A stretch of DNA of 64,000 bases from an uncultured Psychroserpens sp. Its GTDB lineage: Bacteria; Bacteroidota; Bacteroidia; Flavobacteriales; Flavobacteriaceae. Position 1 is the stretch's first letter. Every line of letters starts with the position of its first letter. A program made the position numbers and the translations under genes. The stretch spans positions 124,001 through 188,000 of the forward strand of contig CANKZZ010000006.1 in assembly GCA_947488655.1 (NCBI GenBank), written 5' to 3'. A model generated the notes under the pieces. The model saw nothing but the letters and a program-made list of their open reading frames with translations. It ran no database searches and was not told the DNA's origin. Below are positions 25,488 through 33,920 of this stretch, piece after piece.

Positions 25488-26177
25488 ATGAAAATTAAAG
25501 GCATTAAACATATATTTTTTGATTTGGATCATACACTATGGGATTTTGATAAAAACTCTGCATTAACCTTTGAGAAAATATTTGAAGTCCATAAACTACA
25601 ACTAAGAGCTAGTGATTTTTTAAAGGCTTATGAACCTATTAATCTTAATTATTGGAAACTGTATAGAGAAGAGAAAATTGATAAAATGAGCTTACGTTAT
25701 AAGCGTTTAAAAGATTCTTTTGATGCAGTTGATTATAAAATAGAAGATGCCATAATAAACCAATTGTCATCCGACTATATTACTTATTTAACAACATATA
25801 ATCATCTTTTTGATGGTGCTATAGAACTTTTAGATTATTTACACCAACATTACGATCTACACATAATAACTAATGGTTTTGAAGAGGCGCAACAGAGAAA
25901 AATGGATAATTCTAATATCTCTAAATATTTTAAAACCATTACCAACTCGGAGTCTGCAGGCGTAAAAAAACCAAACCCAAAAATTTTTAATTATGCTTTA
26001 CAAACATCTAATGCGTTACCAGAGCAAAGTGTAATGATTGGAGACAATTATGAAGCAGATATCTTAGGGGCAATAGATGTGGGTTTAGACGTAATTTTAT
26101 TTAACTATCATAATTTTAATGCAGAACCTCATATAAAACAGGTTTCTAAACTTAAAGATTTAAAAAAGTATCTTTAA
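25488..26177 (+). CDS. YjjG family HAD nucleotidase
   Basis: The 229-residue protein is a HAD hydrolase of the YjjG type (pyrimidine 5'-nucleotidase, acting on non-canonical nucleotides). Motif I is FFDLDHTLWDF with Asp12 and Asp14; motif II is ITNGF; the lysine of motif III is in SAGVKKPNPKIF; motif IV is IGDNYEADILGA. The helical cap lies between motifs I and II. It is 18 bp after the deacetylase-like gene, and could work as a house-cleaning enzyme. Confidence 0.92.
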   Translation: MKIKGIKHIFFDLDHTLWDFDKNSALTFEKIFEVHKLQLRASDFLKAYEPINLNYWKLYREEKIDKMSLRYKRLKDSFDAVDYKIEDAIINQLSSDYITYLTTYNHLFDGAIELLDYLHQHYDLHIITNGFEEAQQRKMDNSNISKYFKTITNSESAGVKKPNPKIFNYALQTSNALPEQSVMIGDNYEADILGAIDVGLDVILFNYHNFNAEPHIKQVSKLKDLKKYL

Positions 26178-26234
26178 GCATTATATTATACTTATTTATA
26201 ACGATCTACGTTGTGTATTAAAGTTCTGGTAACT

Positions 26235-26792
26235 ATGAAAAAAATAATAGCATATTTAAGTTTTATATTTATTTCTATTGGTTTGCTAACATCTTGTGTA
26301 AGTGATGTAGACTTTGATCAAACAGAAAATATATTGCCAACACCAGTTTTTGAAGCTAATCTCATTTTTTCTAACATAGAGGCCACCAGGTTTATAGATG
26401 ACGCAACACAACAAGAAGTTGCAGTTATAACAGATACAACACGCTTAGAGTATATAAATTCAGATTTTTTTGTAGATCAAATAGCAAAAACAGAATTATC
26501 ATTTAGATTAACAAATTCCATAAATAGAAATTTTAATATAGATTTCATGTTTGTAAATGATAATAATGAGCCAAGGTATGTTGCACAAGTTGATGTATTA
26601 GCAGGACAGCCAAATAACCCATCATTAATAATATCAAATTTTTTAATAGAAGAACCTGAGCTTTCACTTTTTGAAGAATCAACCAAATTAATTTATAAAA
26701 TAACATTACCGCCAACTACAAGCCCTATAGATACATCACAATCAGGGTTTTTAAAATTAGAATCTAAATCTACCTTTTATTTTGAGTTATAG
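26235..26792 (+). CDS. Lipoprotein of unknown function
   Basis: From the ATG at 26235 the 185-residue product has a lipoprotein signal (MKKIIAYLSFIFISIGLLTSC, Cys21). An in-frame TTG eight codons upstream would spoil the signal peptide and is not used here. The mature part is of beta character (LSFRLTNSINRNFNIDFMFV and similar strands). I do not recognise the family. The next gene starts 3 bp after its stop, and that gene is probably an outer membrane protein, so the two may be partners in the envelope. Confidence 0.78.
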   Translation: MKKIIAYLSFIFISIGLLTSCVSDVDFDQTENILPTPVFEANLIFSNIEATRFIDDATQQEVAVITDTTRLEYINSDFFVDQIAKTELSFRLTNSINRNFNIDFMFVNDNNEPRYVAQVDVLAGQPNNPSLIISNFLIEEPELSLFEESTKLIYKITLPPTTSPIDTSQSGFLKLESKSTFYFEL

Positions 26793-26795
26793 AAT

Positions 26796-28208
26796 ATGCG
26801 ATTAACCATCACTATCATACTGCTATTTTTAGGTTATTTAGTATTTGGTCAAAATAAAGAAGTGCTCTATGATTTTAATGATTTACCACAAACACTTAGC
26901 CTAAATCCTGGTGCAGACGTAGCGTTTGATAAGCATTTTGGAATACCACTATTATCTCAATTTCATTTTAATTGCGGGAGTTCTGGCATCTCTGCTTATG
27001 ACGTTTTTAAAAATGATGGAGTAGATATTAATACAAAAATAGGAGAGGCGATAACCACGCTCTCAAATCGAGATTATTTTACAATAAACCAACAATTAGA
27101 AATAATAAATGGAGGTTGGCGCAGTGACGACAATACGTATTTTTCTTACGGAATATATGAAGAGGCAGATGTTATTATCTATTTCCCTAAAGATTTGGCG
27201 ACCTTAGTTTGGGAAGGCAATGCGAATTACATAGGTCAACCTTTCTCATTAAGTGATATTAGCTTAAAAGGTGAGGTTTTATCTGTTTTTCACTTCGGAA
27301 TAAATAAAAAATTAAATAAAAAATTAACGGTTGGAGCCAGAGCCAAAATATACTCCAGTATTGCAAATATAAATAGTACTAATAATTCTGGTACCTTTAT
27401 TACAAGGCCAAGTAGTACAGGTGATAATTTTTATGAACATACATTTCAATCTTTAAACGGTACACTTCAAACTTCGGGAGTTGCATCATTATTAAATGAT
27501 GATAATTCAGATTTCCGCGAAGATGTAAAAACGCTTAGAAAACGTGTGTTATTAGGTGGTAATTTAGGTTTTGGTATAGATTTAGGGTTTACATATAAAC
27601 CCAAAGACCAACATACAATCACAGGTAGTATTATAGATTTAGGAGCTATTTTTCATAGTAAAGATGTAGAATCCTATAATCTCAATGGATCATATACAAC
27701 TCAAGGCTTAGAGCTTGTTTTTCCTCAATTATTAACTTCAGAAGGTACAACACCATATTGGGAAAATTTAGAAAATGAGTTTGATGAGAGTATAAAAATA
27801 GATACGATAACTTCAAATTACACCACATGGCGCTCGACAAAAATTAATGCGTCTTATCGTTATAACTTCGGAAAAGGAAACGGTCAAGACTGTGATTGCT
27901 ATGCTGGCAGTAAACCTTATCTTAATGCTATAGGTTTGCAATTGTTTACGGTATTTAGGCCAAAAGCACCACAATTGGCTGCAACAGCTTTTTATTACAG
28001 ACGTTTATTTGATTTTTTGAAATTAAAAGCTACATATACCGTAGATGGATTTTCTGCTCATAATATTGGTTTGGGTACATCGTTTCATGTTGGTGCATTT
28101 AATATGTATCTTACTGCTAATAATTTGTTAGAATTGCAAAATATTTCTAAATCACAAAGTGTATCTTTACAATTTGGGATAAACTTAATTTTTGATTCAA
28201 ATGACTAG
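26796..28208 (+). CDS. DUF5723-like outer membrane beta-barrel protein
   Basis: The 470-residue protein has a signal peptide (MRLTITIILLFLGYLVFGQ), then a pattern like DUF5723: LSLNPGADVAFDKHFGIPLLSQFHF followed by SDISLKGEVLSVFHFGINKKLNKKLTVGARAKIYS and many amphipathic strands. The end (VSLQFGINLIFDSND) lacks a classic terminal aromatic but is strand-like. An outer membrane barrel of unknown role is the best guess. The 3' end overlaps the next gene by 8 bp (ATGACTAG), so they are translationally coupled. Confidence 0.78.
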   Translation: MRLTITIILLFLGYLVFGQNKEVLYDFNDLPQTLSLNPGADVAFDKHFGIPLLSQFHFNCGSSGISAYDVFKNDGVDINTKIGEAITTLSNRDYFTINQQLEIINGGWRSDDNTYFSYGIYEEADVIIYFPKDLATLVWEGNANYIGQPFSLSDISLKGEVLSVFHFGINKKLNKKLTVGARAKIYSSIANINSTNNSGTFITRPSSTGDNFYEHTFQSLNGTLQTSGVASLLNDDNSDFREDVKTLRKRVLLGGNLGFGIDLGFTYKPKDQHTITGSIIDLGAIFHSKDVESYNLNGSYTTQGLELVFPQLLTSEGTTPYWENLENEFDESIKIDTITSNYTTWRSTKINASYRYNFGKGNGQDCDCYAGSKPYLNAIGLQLFTVFRPKAPQLAATAFYYRRLFDFLKLKATYTVDGFSAHNIGLGTSFHVGAFNMYLTANNLLELQNISKSQSVSLQFGINLIFDSND

Positions 28209-29076
28209 ATTTCTTTACGTTTTAATATTTTTTATTGGTTTTCAAATGCAAACCAGAGCTCAGGCATCTATAAATGACTACAAGTATATTATAGTACCTA
28301 AACAATTTGATTTTCTAAAAAATAGTGATCAATATGAGACAAGTTCTCTCACTAAGTTTTTATTCAATAAATACGGTTATGTAGCTTTTTTTGATGATGA
28401 TGATTTACCAGAGGATTTAAGCAAAAACAGATGTTTAGCATTAAAATCTGAGATTAAAAAAAATAAAGGTTTTTTGATTACAAGACTACAAATAGACTTG
28501 GTAGATTGTAACGGTAATATTGTAATGAGTTCTGTAGTTGGTGAAACTAAAATTAAAGAATACAAAAAAGCTTATCAAACTGCAATTAGAGAGGCTTTTG
28601 TAACCTATAAATTTTTAGACTACAATTATGTTGCCAGCGATGATGCGGTAAGTAGTGATGATGACAATACTGATTCATCTAAAGAAGATGAAATTGAAAT
28701 GTTAAAAAAAGAGGTAGAAGCATTAAAGGCTAAAGAGGAGGAAATGAAGACGATGATTTCCGAAGAAAAAATGGAGATTACTACTTTAGAAAAAAAGCCG
28801 AAAGAAGAAGTTAATCAAATAATCGCAGAGACTGTAGACCTAGAGCCTGAGTCTTCACCAAAATCTGAAATTCTATACGCTCAGCCAAAGCCTAATGGCT
28901 ACCAAATAGTAGATATGACACCTAAAGTTGTCATGTTTTTACTAGAAACTTCTAAAGCTGACGTTTTTATAGTAAAAGATGAAAATGCTATTGTTTATAA
29001 AGAAGATGGATTTTGGTATTTATCTAAATACAATGGAGATAAAGTAGCATTAACGCAACTTAATCTCAAATTCTAA
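28201..29076 (+). CDS. Secreted protein with acidic coiled-coil linker
   Basis: The 291-residue product has a signal peptide (MTRFLYVLIFFIGFQMQTRAQA). An alpha/beta N-terminal domain (residues 25-145) is followed by an acidic, serine-rich linker, a coiled coil (EIEMLKKEVEALKAKEEEMK), and a small C-terminal domain (YQIVDMTPKVVMFLLETSK and FIVKDENAIVYKEDGFWYL). No known family. ATG at 28201 overlaps the preceding stop; an in-frame TTG at 28192 is less likely. Its stop codon overlaps the stop of rarA by 4 bp on the opposite strand. Confidence 0.76.
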   Translation: MTRFLYVLIFFIGFQMQTRAQASINDYKYIIVPKQFDFLKNSDQYETSSLTKFLFNKYGYVAFFDDDDLPEDLSKNRCLALKSEIKKNKGFLITRLQIDLVDCNGNIVMSSVVGETKIKEYKKAYQTAIREAFVTYKFLDYNYVASDDAVSSDDDNTDSSKEDEIEMLKKEVEALKAKEEEMKTMISEEKMEITTLEKKPKEEVNQIIAETVDLEPESSPKSEILYAQPKPNGYQIVDMTPKVVMFLLETSKADVFIVKDENAIVYKEDGFWYLSKYNGDKVALTQLNLKF

Positions 29077-30353
29077 TAGTTATATTTATCTTTCCAGCGT
29101 GTTTTTAAAAATTCTCGTTGTGCATTTTCTCTAGCATTATTTCCTGGGTTATAAAGCTTAGTATTTTTGATGTCGTCTGGCATAAATTCATGCGCTACAA
29201 AATTATTGTCGTAGTTGTGAGCATATTGGTAGTTGTCTCCATATCCTAACTCTTTCATAAGCTTGGTAGGCGCATTTCTAATAGAAAGCGGAACTGATAA
29301 GTCTCCTGTGTCTTTAACCAATTGTTGTGCTCTGCCTATGGCCTCATAAGCAGCATTACTTTTTGGAGATGTTGCTAAATACGTTGTACATTGACTTAAT
29401 ATAATACGAGACTCAGGATAACCTATTACAGATACTGCCTGAAATGCATTATTGGCAATCACTAAAGCTGTTGGGTTAGCATTGCCTATATCTTCACTTG
29501 CAAGGATGAGTAAACGCCTCGCAATAAACTTAACATCTTCTCCACCTTCTATCATTCGTGCCAGCCAATAAACTGCTGCATTAGGATCGCTACCTCGAAT
29601 AGACTTAATAAAAGCCGAAATTATATCATAATGTTGCTCTCCAGACTTATCGTACCGAACAATGTTATTTTGAACACGTTTAGAAACAATATCATTAGTA
29701 ATTATTATTTTCTCATTAGTATCAAATGACGTTACAATAAGTTCAAAAATATTAAGTAATTTTCTACCATCTCCTCCAGAAAGTCTAATTAAAGCTTCGG
29801 TCTCTTTGAGTGTTATATGTCGGTTTGATAATAAAGTGTCTTCTTTTATTGCTCGATGTAAAAGCGCTTCTAAGTCTTCTTTAGAGAAAGAGTTTAAAAC
29901 ATAAACCTGACATCTAGATAGAAGTGCAGGTATAACTTCAAAACTGGGATTCTCTGTTGTTGCACCAATTAATGTAACCCAACCTTTTTCTACAGCTTGA
30001 AGTAATGAGTCTTGTTGAGATTTACTAAATCTATGAATTTCATCAATAAACAATATGGGATTTTTAGTAGTAAATAAACCTCCACTTTGTTTGGCTTTAT
30101 CTATAACTTCTCTAATATCTTTTACACCACTATTTATGGCACTTAATGTATAAAAAGGACGCTTAGATTCATTAGCAATAATGTTTGCTAAAGTTGTTTT
30201 ACCTGTACCAGGTGGTCCCCAAAATATCATTGAAGCAATGACACCTTGTTGTAGTTGTTGTGTCAAAACGCCAGTTTTACCTACTAAATGCGACTGACTT
30301 ATATAGTCACTAAGCGTTTGTGGACGTAATCGTTCTGCTAATGGTTCATTCAT
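29073..30353 (-). CDS. rarA: Replication-associated recombination protein RarA (MgsA)
   Basis: The 426-residue AAA+ ATPase is related to clamp-loader subunits and acts at stalled replication forks. Walker A is GPPGTGKT at residues 46-53, Walker B is ILFIDEIHRF, sensor 1 is IGATTENPSFE, and the C-terminal MgsA tetramerisation domain has SDPNAAVYWLARMIEGGED and LGYGDNYQYAHNY. The length is normal. It is convergent with the preceding plus-strand gene, with the two stop codons overlapping by 4 bp and no room for a terminator between them. Confidence 0.96.
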   Translation of the reverse strand: MNEPLAERLRPQTLSDYISQSHLVGKTGVLTQQLQQGVIASMIFWGPPGTGKTTLANIIANESKRPFYTLSAINSGVKDIREVIDKAKQSGGLFTTKNPILFIDEIHRFSKSQQDSLLQAVEKGWVTLIGATTENPSFEVIPALLSRCQVYVLNSFSKEDLEALLHRAIKEDTLLSNRHITLKETEALIRLSGGDGRKLLNIFELIVTSFDTNEKIIITNDIVSKRVQNNIVRYDKSGEQHYDIISAFIKSIRGSDPNAAVYWLARMIEGGEDVKFIARRLLILASEDIGNANPTALVIANNAFQAVSVIGYPESRIILSQCTTYLATSPKSNAAYEAIGRAQQLVKDTGDLSVPLSIRNAPTKLMKELGYGDNYQYAHNYDNNFVAHEFMPDDIKNTKLYNPGNNARENAQREFLKTRWKDKYNY

Positions 30354-30434
30354 GATGTAAAATTACAAAAATCCAATGTGACAATATTTCATAGTTTTGT
30401 TAAATGGATAGTATTTTGATAACAAAGAGATAAT

Positions 30435-31199
30435 ATGAGCAATCAACAACAATTTAAATATTCTACAGGAGTCATTGCGTATCCATTATTTTTTGTGCTT
30501 ACACTTTGGATTGTGTTTTGGATGCAAGTGAGGTTTTTTCCTAGAATTAAACGTTTAGGTGTTTATCCTCAAGAGCTAGAAGGATTACTAGGTGTTTTTA
30601 CTAGTCCGTTTATTCATGCAGACATAGAACATCTATATCATAATAGCATACCGCTTTTTATCTTATCGGTTGCTCTTTTTTATTTCTATCGAAAAATCTC
30701 ATGGAAAGTACTTTTTTTTGGAATTCTACTTTCTGGACTTTTCACTTGGGTTATAGGTAGACCTGCTAACCATATTGGTGCAAGTGGTTTAGTGTATGTG
30801 TTAGTGAGTTTTATCTTTTTTAAGGGTATTTTTGCGAAGCATTTTAGACTCATTGCTTTATCGCTTATTGTAATTTTTCTCTACGGAAGTATGATATGGT
30901 ATGCGTTTCCTGTTAAGGATGGTATGTCGTGGGAAGGTCACCTTGGAGGTTTGCTCTCTGGATTGTTATTTGCTATTATCTTTAGAAAAGCGATAGCAAA
31001 ACCAGAACGTTATGTATGGCAGCAACCAGATTATAATGAAGAAGATGATCCTTTTTTAAGGCAATTTGATGAAAATGGAAATTTTATTGAACTAAAAGAG
31101 CCAGAAGAATCATTAGATGATGGAGTAGAAGAGAGGCCAATTTACGAAGAAAATAATACTCAAATTACTTATACCTTTAAAGAAAATAAAGAAGATTAA
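30435..31199 (+). CDS. Rhomboid family intramembrane serine protease
   Basis: The 254-residue protein has about six membrane helices and the rhomboid catalytic dyad: Ser117 in GASG and His169 in WEGHLGG. The HIEHLYHN-type segment (residues 61-70) after helix 1, which supports the oxyanion region, is also present. A soluble acidic tail (residues 185-254) extends into the cytoplasm or periplasm. It cleaves membrane proteins; substrates are unknown. Its stop overlaps the rlmB stop on the opposite strand by 4 bp. Confidence 0.94.
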   Translation: MSNQQQFKYSTGVIAYPLFFVLTLWIVFWMQVRFFPRIKRLGVYPQELEGLLGVFTSPFIHADIEHLYHNSIPLFILSVALFYFYRKISWKVLFFGILLSGLFTWVIGRPANHIGASGLVYVLVSFIFFKGIFAKHFRLIALSLIVIFLYGSMIWYAFPVKDGMSWEGHLGGLLSGLLFAIIFRKAIAKPERYVWQQPDYNEEDDPFLRQFDENGNFIELKEPEESLDDGVEERPIYEENNTQITYTFKENKED

Positions 31200-31930
31200 C
31201 GACGCTGTCTAACTGCTTCATATAGAAATGCACCACAAGCTACAGAAACGTTGAGTGATTCTATTTCTCCTAAAATTGGTAGTTTAGCTCTTTCATCTGA
31301 TACCTTTAGTACTGACGGGTTTATACCTTTACCCTCAGATCCCATAATGATAGCACAAGGTTCTGTAAAAGAAACATCATAAATTGTGTTCTCTGTCTTT
31401 TCTGTTGCAGCAATTACTTTAATACCACTAGCCTGCATATGAAAAACTGCATCTTTAATATGATCTACTTTGCAAATAGGAATTTTAAAAATTGCACCTG
31501 CACTTGTTTTAATGGCAGCACCATTTACAGGAGCACCACCTTTTTTTTGTATTATAATGCCAGAAACACCTGTACACTCTGCAGTACGAACGATTGCTCC
31601 AAAATTTCTTACATCACTTAATTGATCTAGTAGAAGAAATAAAGGTGCTTTACTAGACTCTAGAGCATTGGTCACTAACTCTTCTATATCATGAAATGTA
31701 ATTGGAGCTATTTGTGCGATGGCACCTTGATGATTTCCTTTAGTTAGTCTATTAAGTTTTTCTACAGGTACGTAAGAACTATTTAAACGTTCTTTTTTGA
31801 GCAATTGTTCTAACTCGGTAAAAAGTTCGCCTCTTAAACCCTTTTGTAAGAATATTTTATCAATATTCTCGCCAGATTTAATAGCTTCTATAACTGCTCT
31901 AATACCAAAGATGGTTGTTTCTTTTTCCAT
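31196..31930 (-). CDS. rlmB: 23S rRNA 2'-O-methyltransferase of the RlmB type
   Basis: The 244-residue SPOUT methyltransferase has an N-terminal L30e-like RNA-binding domain (residues 1-75, starting TTIFGIRAVIEAIKSGENI) and the trefoil-knot domain with NFGAIVRTAECTGVSG, IIMGSEGKGINPSVL and a terminal ESLNVSVACGAFLYEAVRQRR. RlmB methylates the ribose of G2251 in 23S rRNA. The family is sometimes named TrmH family group 3; exact target is from family knowledge. A TACCTTTG box (minus strand 31942-31935) places the likely start of transcription at the ATG itself. Confidence 0.93.
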   Translation of the reverse strand: MEKETTIFGIRAVIEAIKSGENIDKIFLQKGLRGELFTELEQLLKKERLNSSYVPVEKLNRLTKGNHQGAIAQIAPITFHDIEELVTNALESSKAPLFLLLDQLSDVRNFGAIVRTAECTGVSGIIIQKKGGAPVNGAAIKTSAGAIFKIPICKVDHIKDAVFHMQASGIKVIAATEKTENTIYDVSFTEPCAIIMGSEGKGINPSVLKVSDERAKLPILGEIESLNVSVACGAFLYEAVRQRR

Positions 31931-31934
31931 GGCT

Positions 31935-31942
31935 CAAAGGTA
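31935..31942 (-). promoter_or_regulatory. -7 box of rlmB, possibly leaderless
   Basis: The minus strand reads TACCTTTG, a full TAnnTTTG match. Its last base is five bases before the ATG at 31930, so transcription would begin at or very near the start codon. The -33 position falls inside the upstream terminator stem. Confidence 0.4.
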
Positions 31943-31943
31943 T

Positions 31944-31974
31944 AAAAAAACCATCTCATTTGAGATGGTTTTTT
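31944..31974. terminator. Terminator of the SusC/SusD operon
   Basis: CCATCTCA (31951-31958) pairs perfectly with TGAGATGG (31961-31968), with seven A on the left and six T on the right, so it works on either strand. It lies 22 bp after the last gene of the minus-strand Sus-type operon. Confidence 0.85.
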
Positions 31975-31995
31975 AATGTTATAAGAAAAAGAGTT

Positions 31996-33030
31996 TTAAT
32001 TTTTTAATGCTCTCTTCTCTTCTAAAGTTAATCTATAGTTAGAAAGTCTACCTTGCGCAATTTGAGTATTGTTACTATCTGTAATGGTATAATTGTTACC
32101 TGCTTTTTCAATAGTAAAAGAGGTTATAGCATTACCATTGCCATCACTTAATCCGCCATCATTAATAGGAAATAATGCAGATAAATCAACAGATTCTAAA
32201 AACACACCAGATTTCATAAACTCTATAGTTACTGGTACGTTGCTGCCATCTGCCGAAGTATTACCGTTAGCAGTCCAAAAACTTGCATCAACAGTATATG
32301 TACCATCACCATCTGTACTTAGAATTACTAATTCTTCTGGGCAGTCGTTATAACTTGTTTGAACATAAGCACCATTATAAATTAGTTCTAAATCTAAATC
32401 TAAACCATCATTGATATCACAAGGATCAGCTCCACTATCTAAATAATCTCCAGCCCAGTTTAGTCTCGTTACTAAATCGTCTCCTACAAAATCATTAATT
32501 GTTAAACTAATATCTTCTTCTATAGTTGCGTTCATTAATGAGGTTGCAGATAATCTTAGATTAACAGTTGTTGACCCTTCTTGAATAAAATCTTGAAGTG
32601 TTTCAATGTTTATTTCAATAGTTTCTGTAAACGCAGGATATGATGCTACGTATCCTGTACCACCAAGATATCCATATTGAAACCAACCTGACTCAAACCA
32701 TGTAGGGTAGGGTACTTCAAATGACTCAAATTGTACTCTATCATAAAATCCGTTTCCTGTGGTTGGATCTCCTTCTGCAGTTACTACAGGGTTACCATCA
32801 TTATCTAAAACATCTATTCTAATGTCTATTTTATCTGAAATAGCGTATTCTACATCTAGTGTAAAAACTGCAGTTTCTCCCTCGGTTACTGCTATTGAAT
32901 TATTTAAAAGCGTTAATTCTGGTTTGCCTCTTCTAGGTATAGAATCATCATCTTCACACGAAAAGCTTACTAGACTTAATAGAAACACCAAGACTAATGA
33001 GTAACTTATTTTATTATGTATATTTTTCAT
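31996..33030 (-). CDS. Surface lipoprotein of the SusC/SusD locus
   Basis: The 344-residue product is a lipoprotein (lipobox ending at Cys25) with CEDDD right after the signal; acidic residues there act as a surface-export signal in Bacteroidetes. Residues 37-190 resemble a Calx-beta or BACON-like beta-sandwich (NNSIAVTEGETAVFTLDVEY, EGSTTVNLRLSATS). The C-terminal half has no family that I recognise. It is the last gene of the four-gene Sus-type operon, so it is likely an accessory ligand-binding protein on the cell surface. Confidence 0.8.
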   Translation of the reverse strand: MKNIHNKISYSLVLVFLLSLVSFSCEDDDSIPRRGKPELTLLNNSIAVTEGETAVFTLDVEYAISDKIDIRIDVLDNDGNPVVTAEGDPTTGNGFYDRVQFESFEVPYPTWFESGWFQYGYLGGTGYVASYPAFTETIEINIETLQDFIQEGSTTVNLRLSATSLMNATIEEDISLTINDFVGDDLVTRLNWAGDYLDSGADPCDINDGLDLDLELIYNGAYVQTSYNDCPEELVILSTDGDGTYTVDASFWTANGNTSADGSNVPVTIEFMKSGVFLESVDLSALFPINDGGLSDGNGNAITSFTIEKAGNNYTITDSNNTQIAQGRLSNYRLTLEEKRALKN

Positions 33031-33044
33031 CTTATTTCTTTTTA

Positions 33045-33908
33045 TTAAAGTGGTGTATAAACTGAAACTCCATTTTCTCCATATGCTTCACAAAACCAAG
33101 ACATTGTAACAACGCCTGTATCTGGATCTACAGAGTTAACTCCTCCTGCTAAAGGTATAACTGCACCATACCCATCTGTTTGGTTTGACCAAGAAATGTC
33201 TCCACAGTTTTCTGAGAATATTACGTCAAAACTTGTTGCTCCTGTGCCATAAGCATCTGCATATGGTCCAGAACTATATAAGCCACTAGACATATCAAAA
33301 ACTCTATACATACCGTCTCCTAATGCTTCGATTTCAATATCTGTTGTTTGAGGGTTATAAGCTGGTAAAAAGTCATGGTAACCATAAGTTGTCGTAACAC
33401 TATACATGCCTCCAATATCTGAAAAGCAAATTCCATTGATAGTAATTACTAATGTTTGAAATTGGCTACCTACAACTGCATTGTTGTTTGCAGAAGTAAT
33501 ATTTAAAATCAAAACTTTAGGGTTATCGATGTCAATATTTTCTGAATAGAAATTAAGATCAATTGTAGCAAAATCTCTATTTTCCTCAATGGTAATAGAT
33601 TGTGAGTCGTTAATAAAATCATAATCTGTTCCCGCAACTGCAGTTGATGATGCATCTACATCAAAATTAACAGTAATACTTGGATTGTTAGAAAAGTCAT
33701 TACCACCTAATAAAACTACATTTTCGCTGAACATATTTACAGCTCCATCTGTTAAAAAAGCGGGAGATACTTCGCTATTAGCAAAACCTACTACAAAAGG
33801 AGTAGTTGCAAAATCTGCTTCTAGTTGTTGGGTGTCGTCGTCTATGTTACATGAGACCATAAGCCCAGAACATATAATTGTCAATAAAATAAATTTAATG
33901 TTTTTCAT
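33045..33908 (-). CDS. Surface lipoprotein of the SusC/SusD locus
   Basis: This 287-residue lipoprotein has its lipobox ending at Cys20 followed by NIDDD, again a surface-export type signal. Residues 40-160 look like a Calx-beta or DUF1735-like sandwich (ITVNFDVDASSTAVAGTDYDF, SQSITIEENRDFATIDLNF). The C-terminal half contains tyrosine- and glycine-rich sequence (GMYSVTTTYGYHDFLPAYN). It shares its N-terminal layout with the neighbouring lipoprotein and sits 12 bp after the SusD-type gene. A role in binding the imported ligand is inferred from position. Confidence 0.8.
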   Translation of the reverse strand: MKNIKFILLTIICSGLMVSCNIDDDTQQLEADFATTPFVVGFANSEVSPAFLTDGAVNMFSENVVLLGGNDFSNNPSITVNFDVDASSTAVAGTDYDFINDSQSITIEENRDFATIDLNFYSENIDIDNPKVLILNITSANNNAVVGSQFQTLVITINGICFSDIGGMYSVTTTYGYHDFLPAYNPQTTDIEIEALGDGMYRVFDMSSGLYSSGPYADAYGTGATSFDVIFSENCGDISWSNQTDGYGAVIPLAGGVNSVDPDTGVVTMSWFCEAYGENGVSVYTPL

Positions 33909-33920
33909 TTTTCTTTTTTT

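Noticed and set aside
26211-26234. TTG start for the lipoprotein gene
   Set aside because: It would add MCIKVLVT before a good lipoprotein signal; ATG at 26235 gives a normal signal peptide.
28192-28200. TTG start for the coiled-coil protein
   Set aside because: The ATG three codons later gives a normal signal peptide and a coupled ATGACTAG junction.
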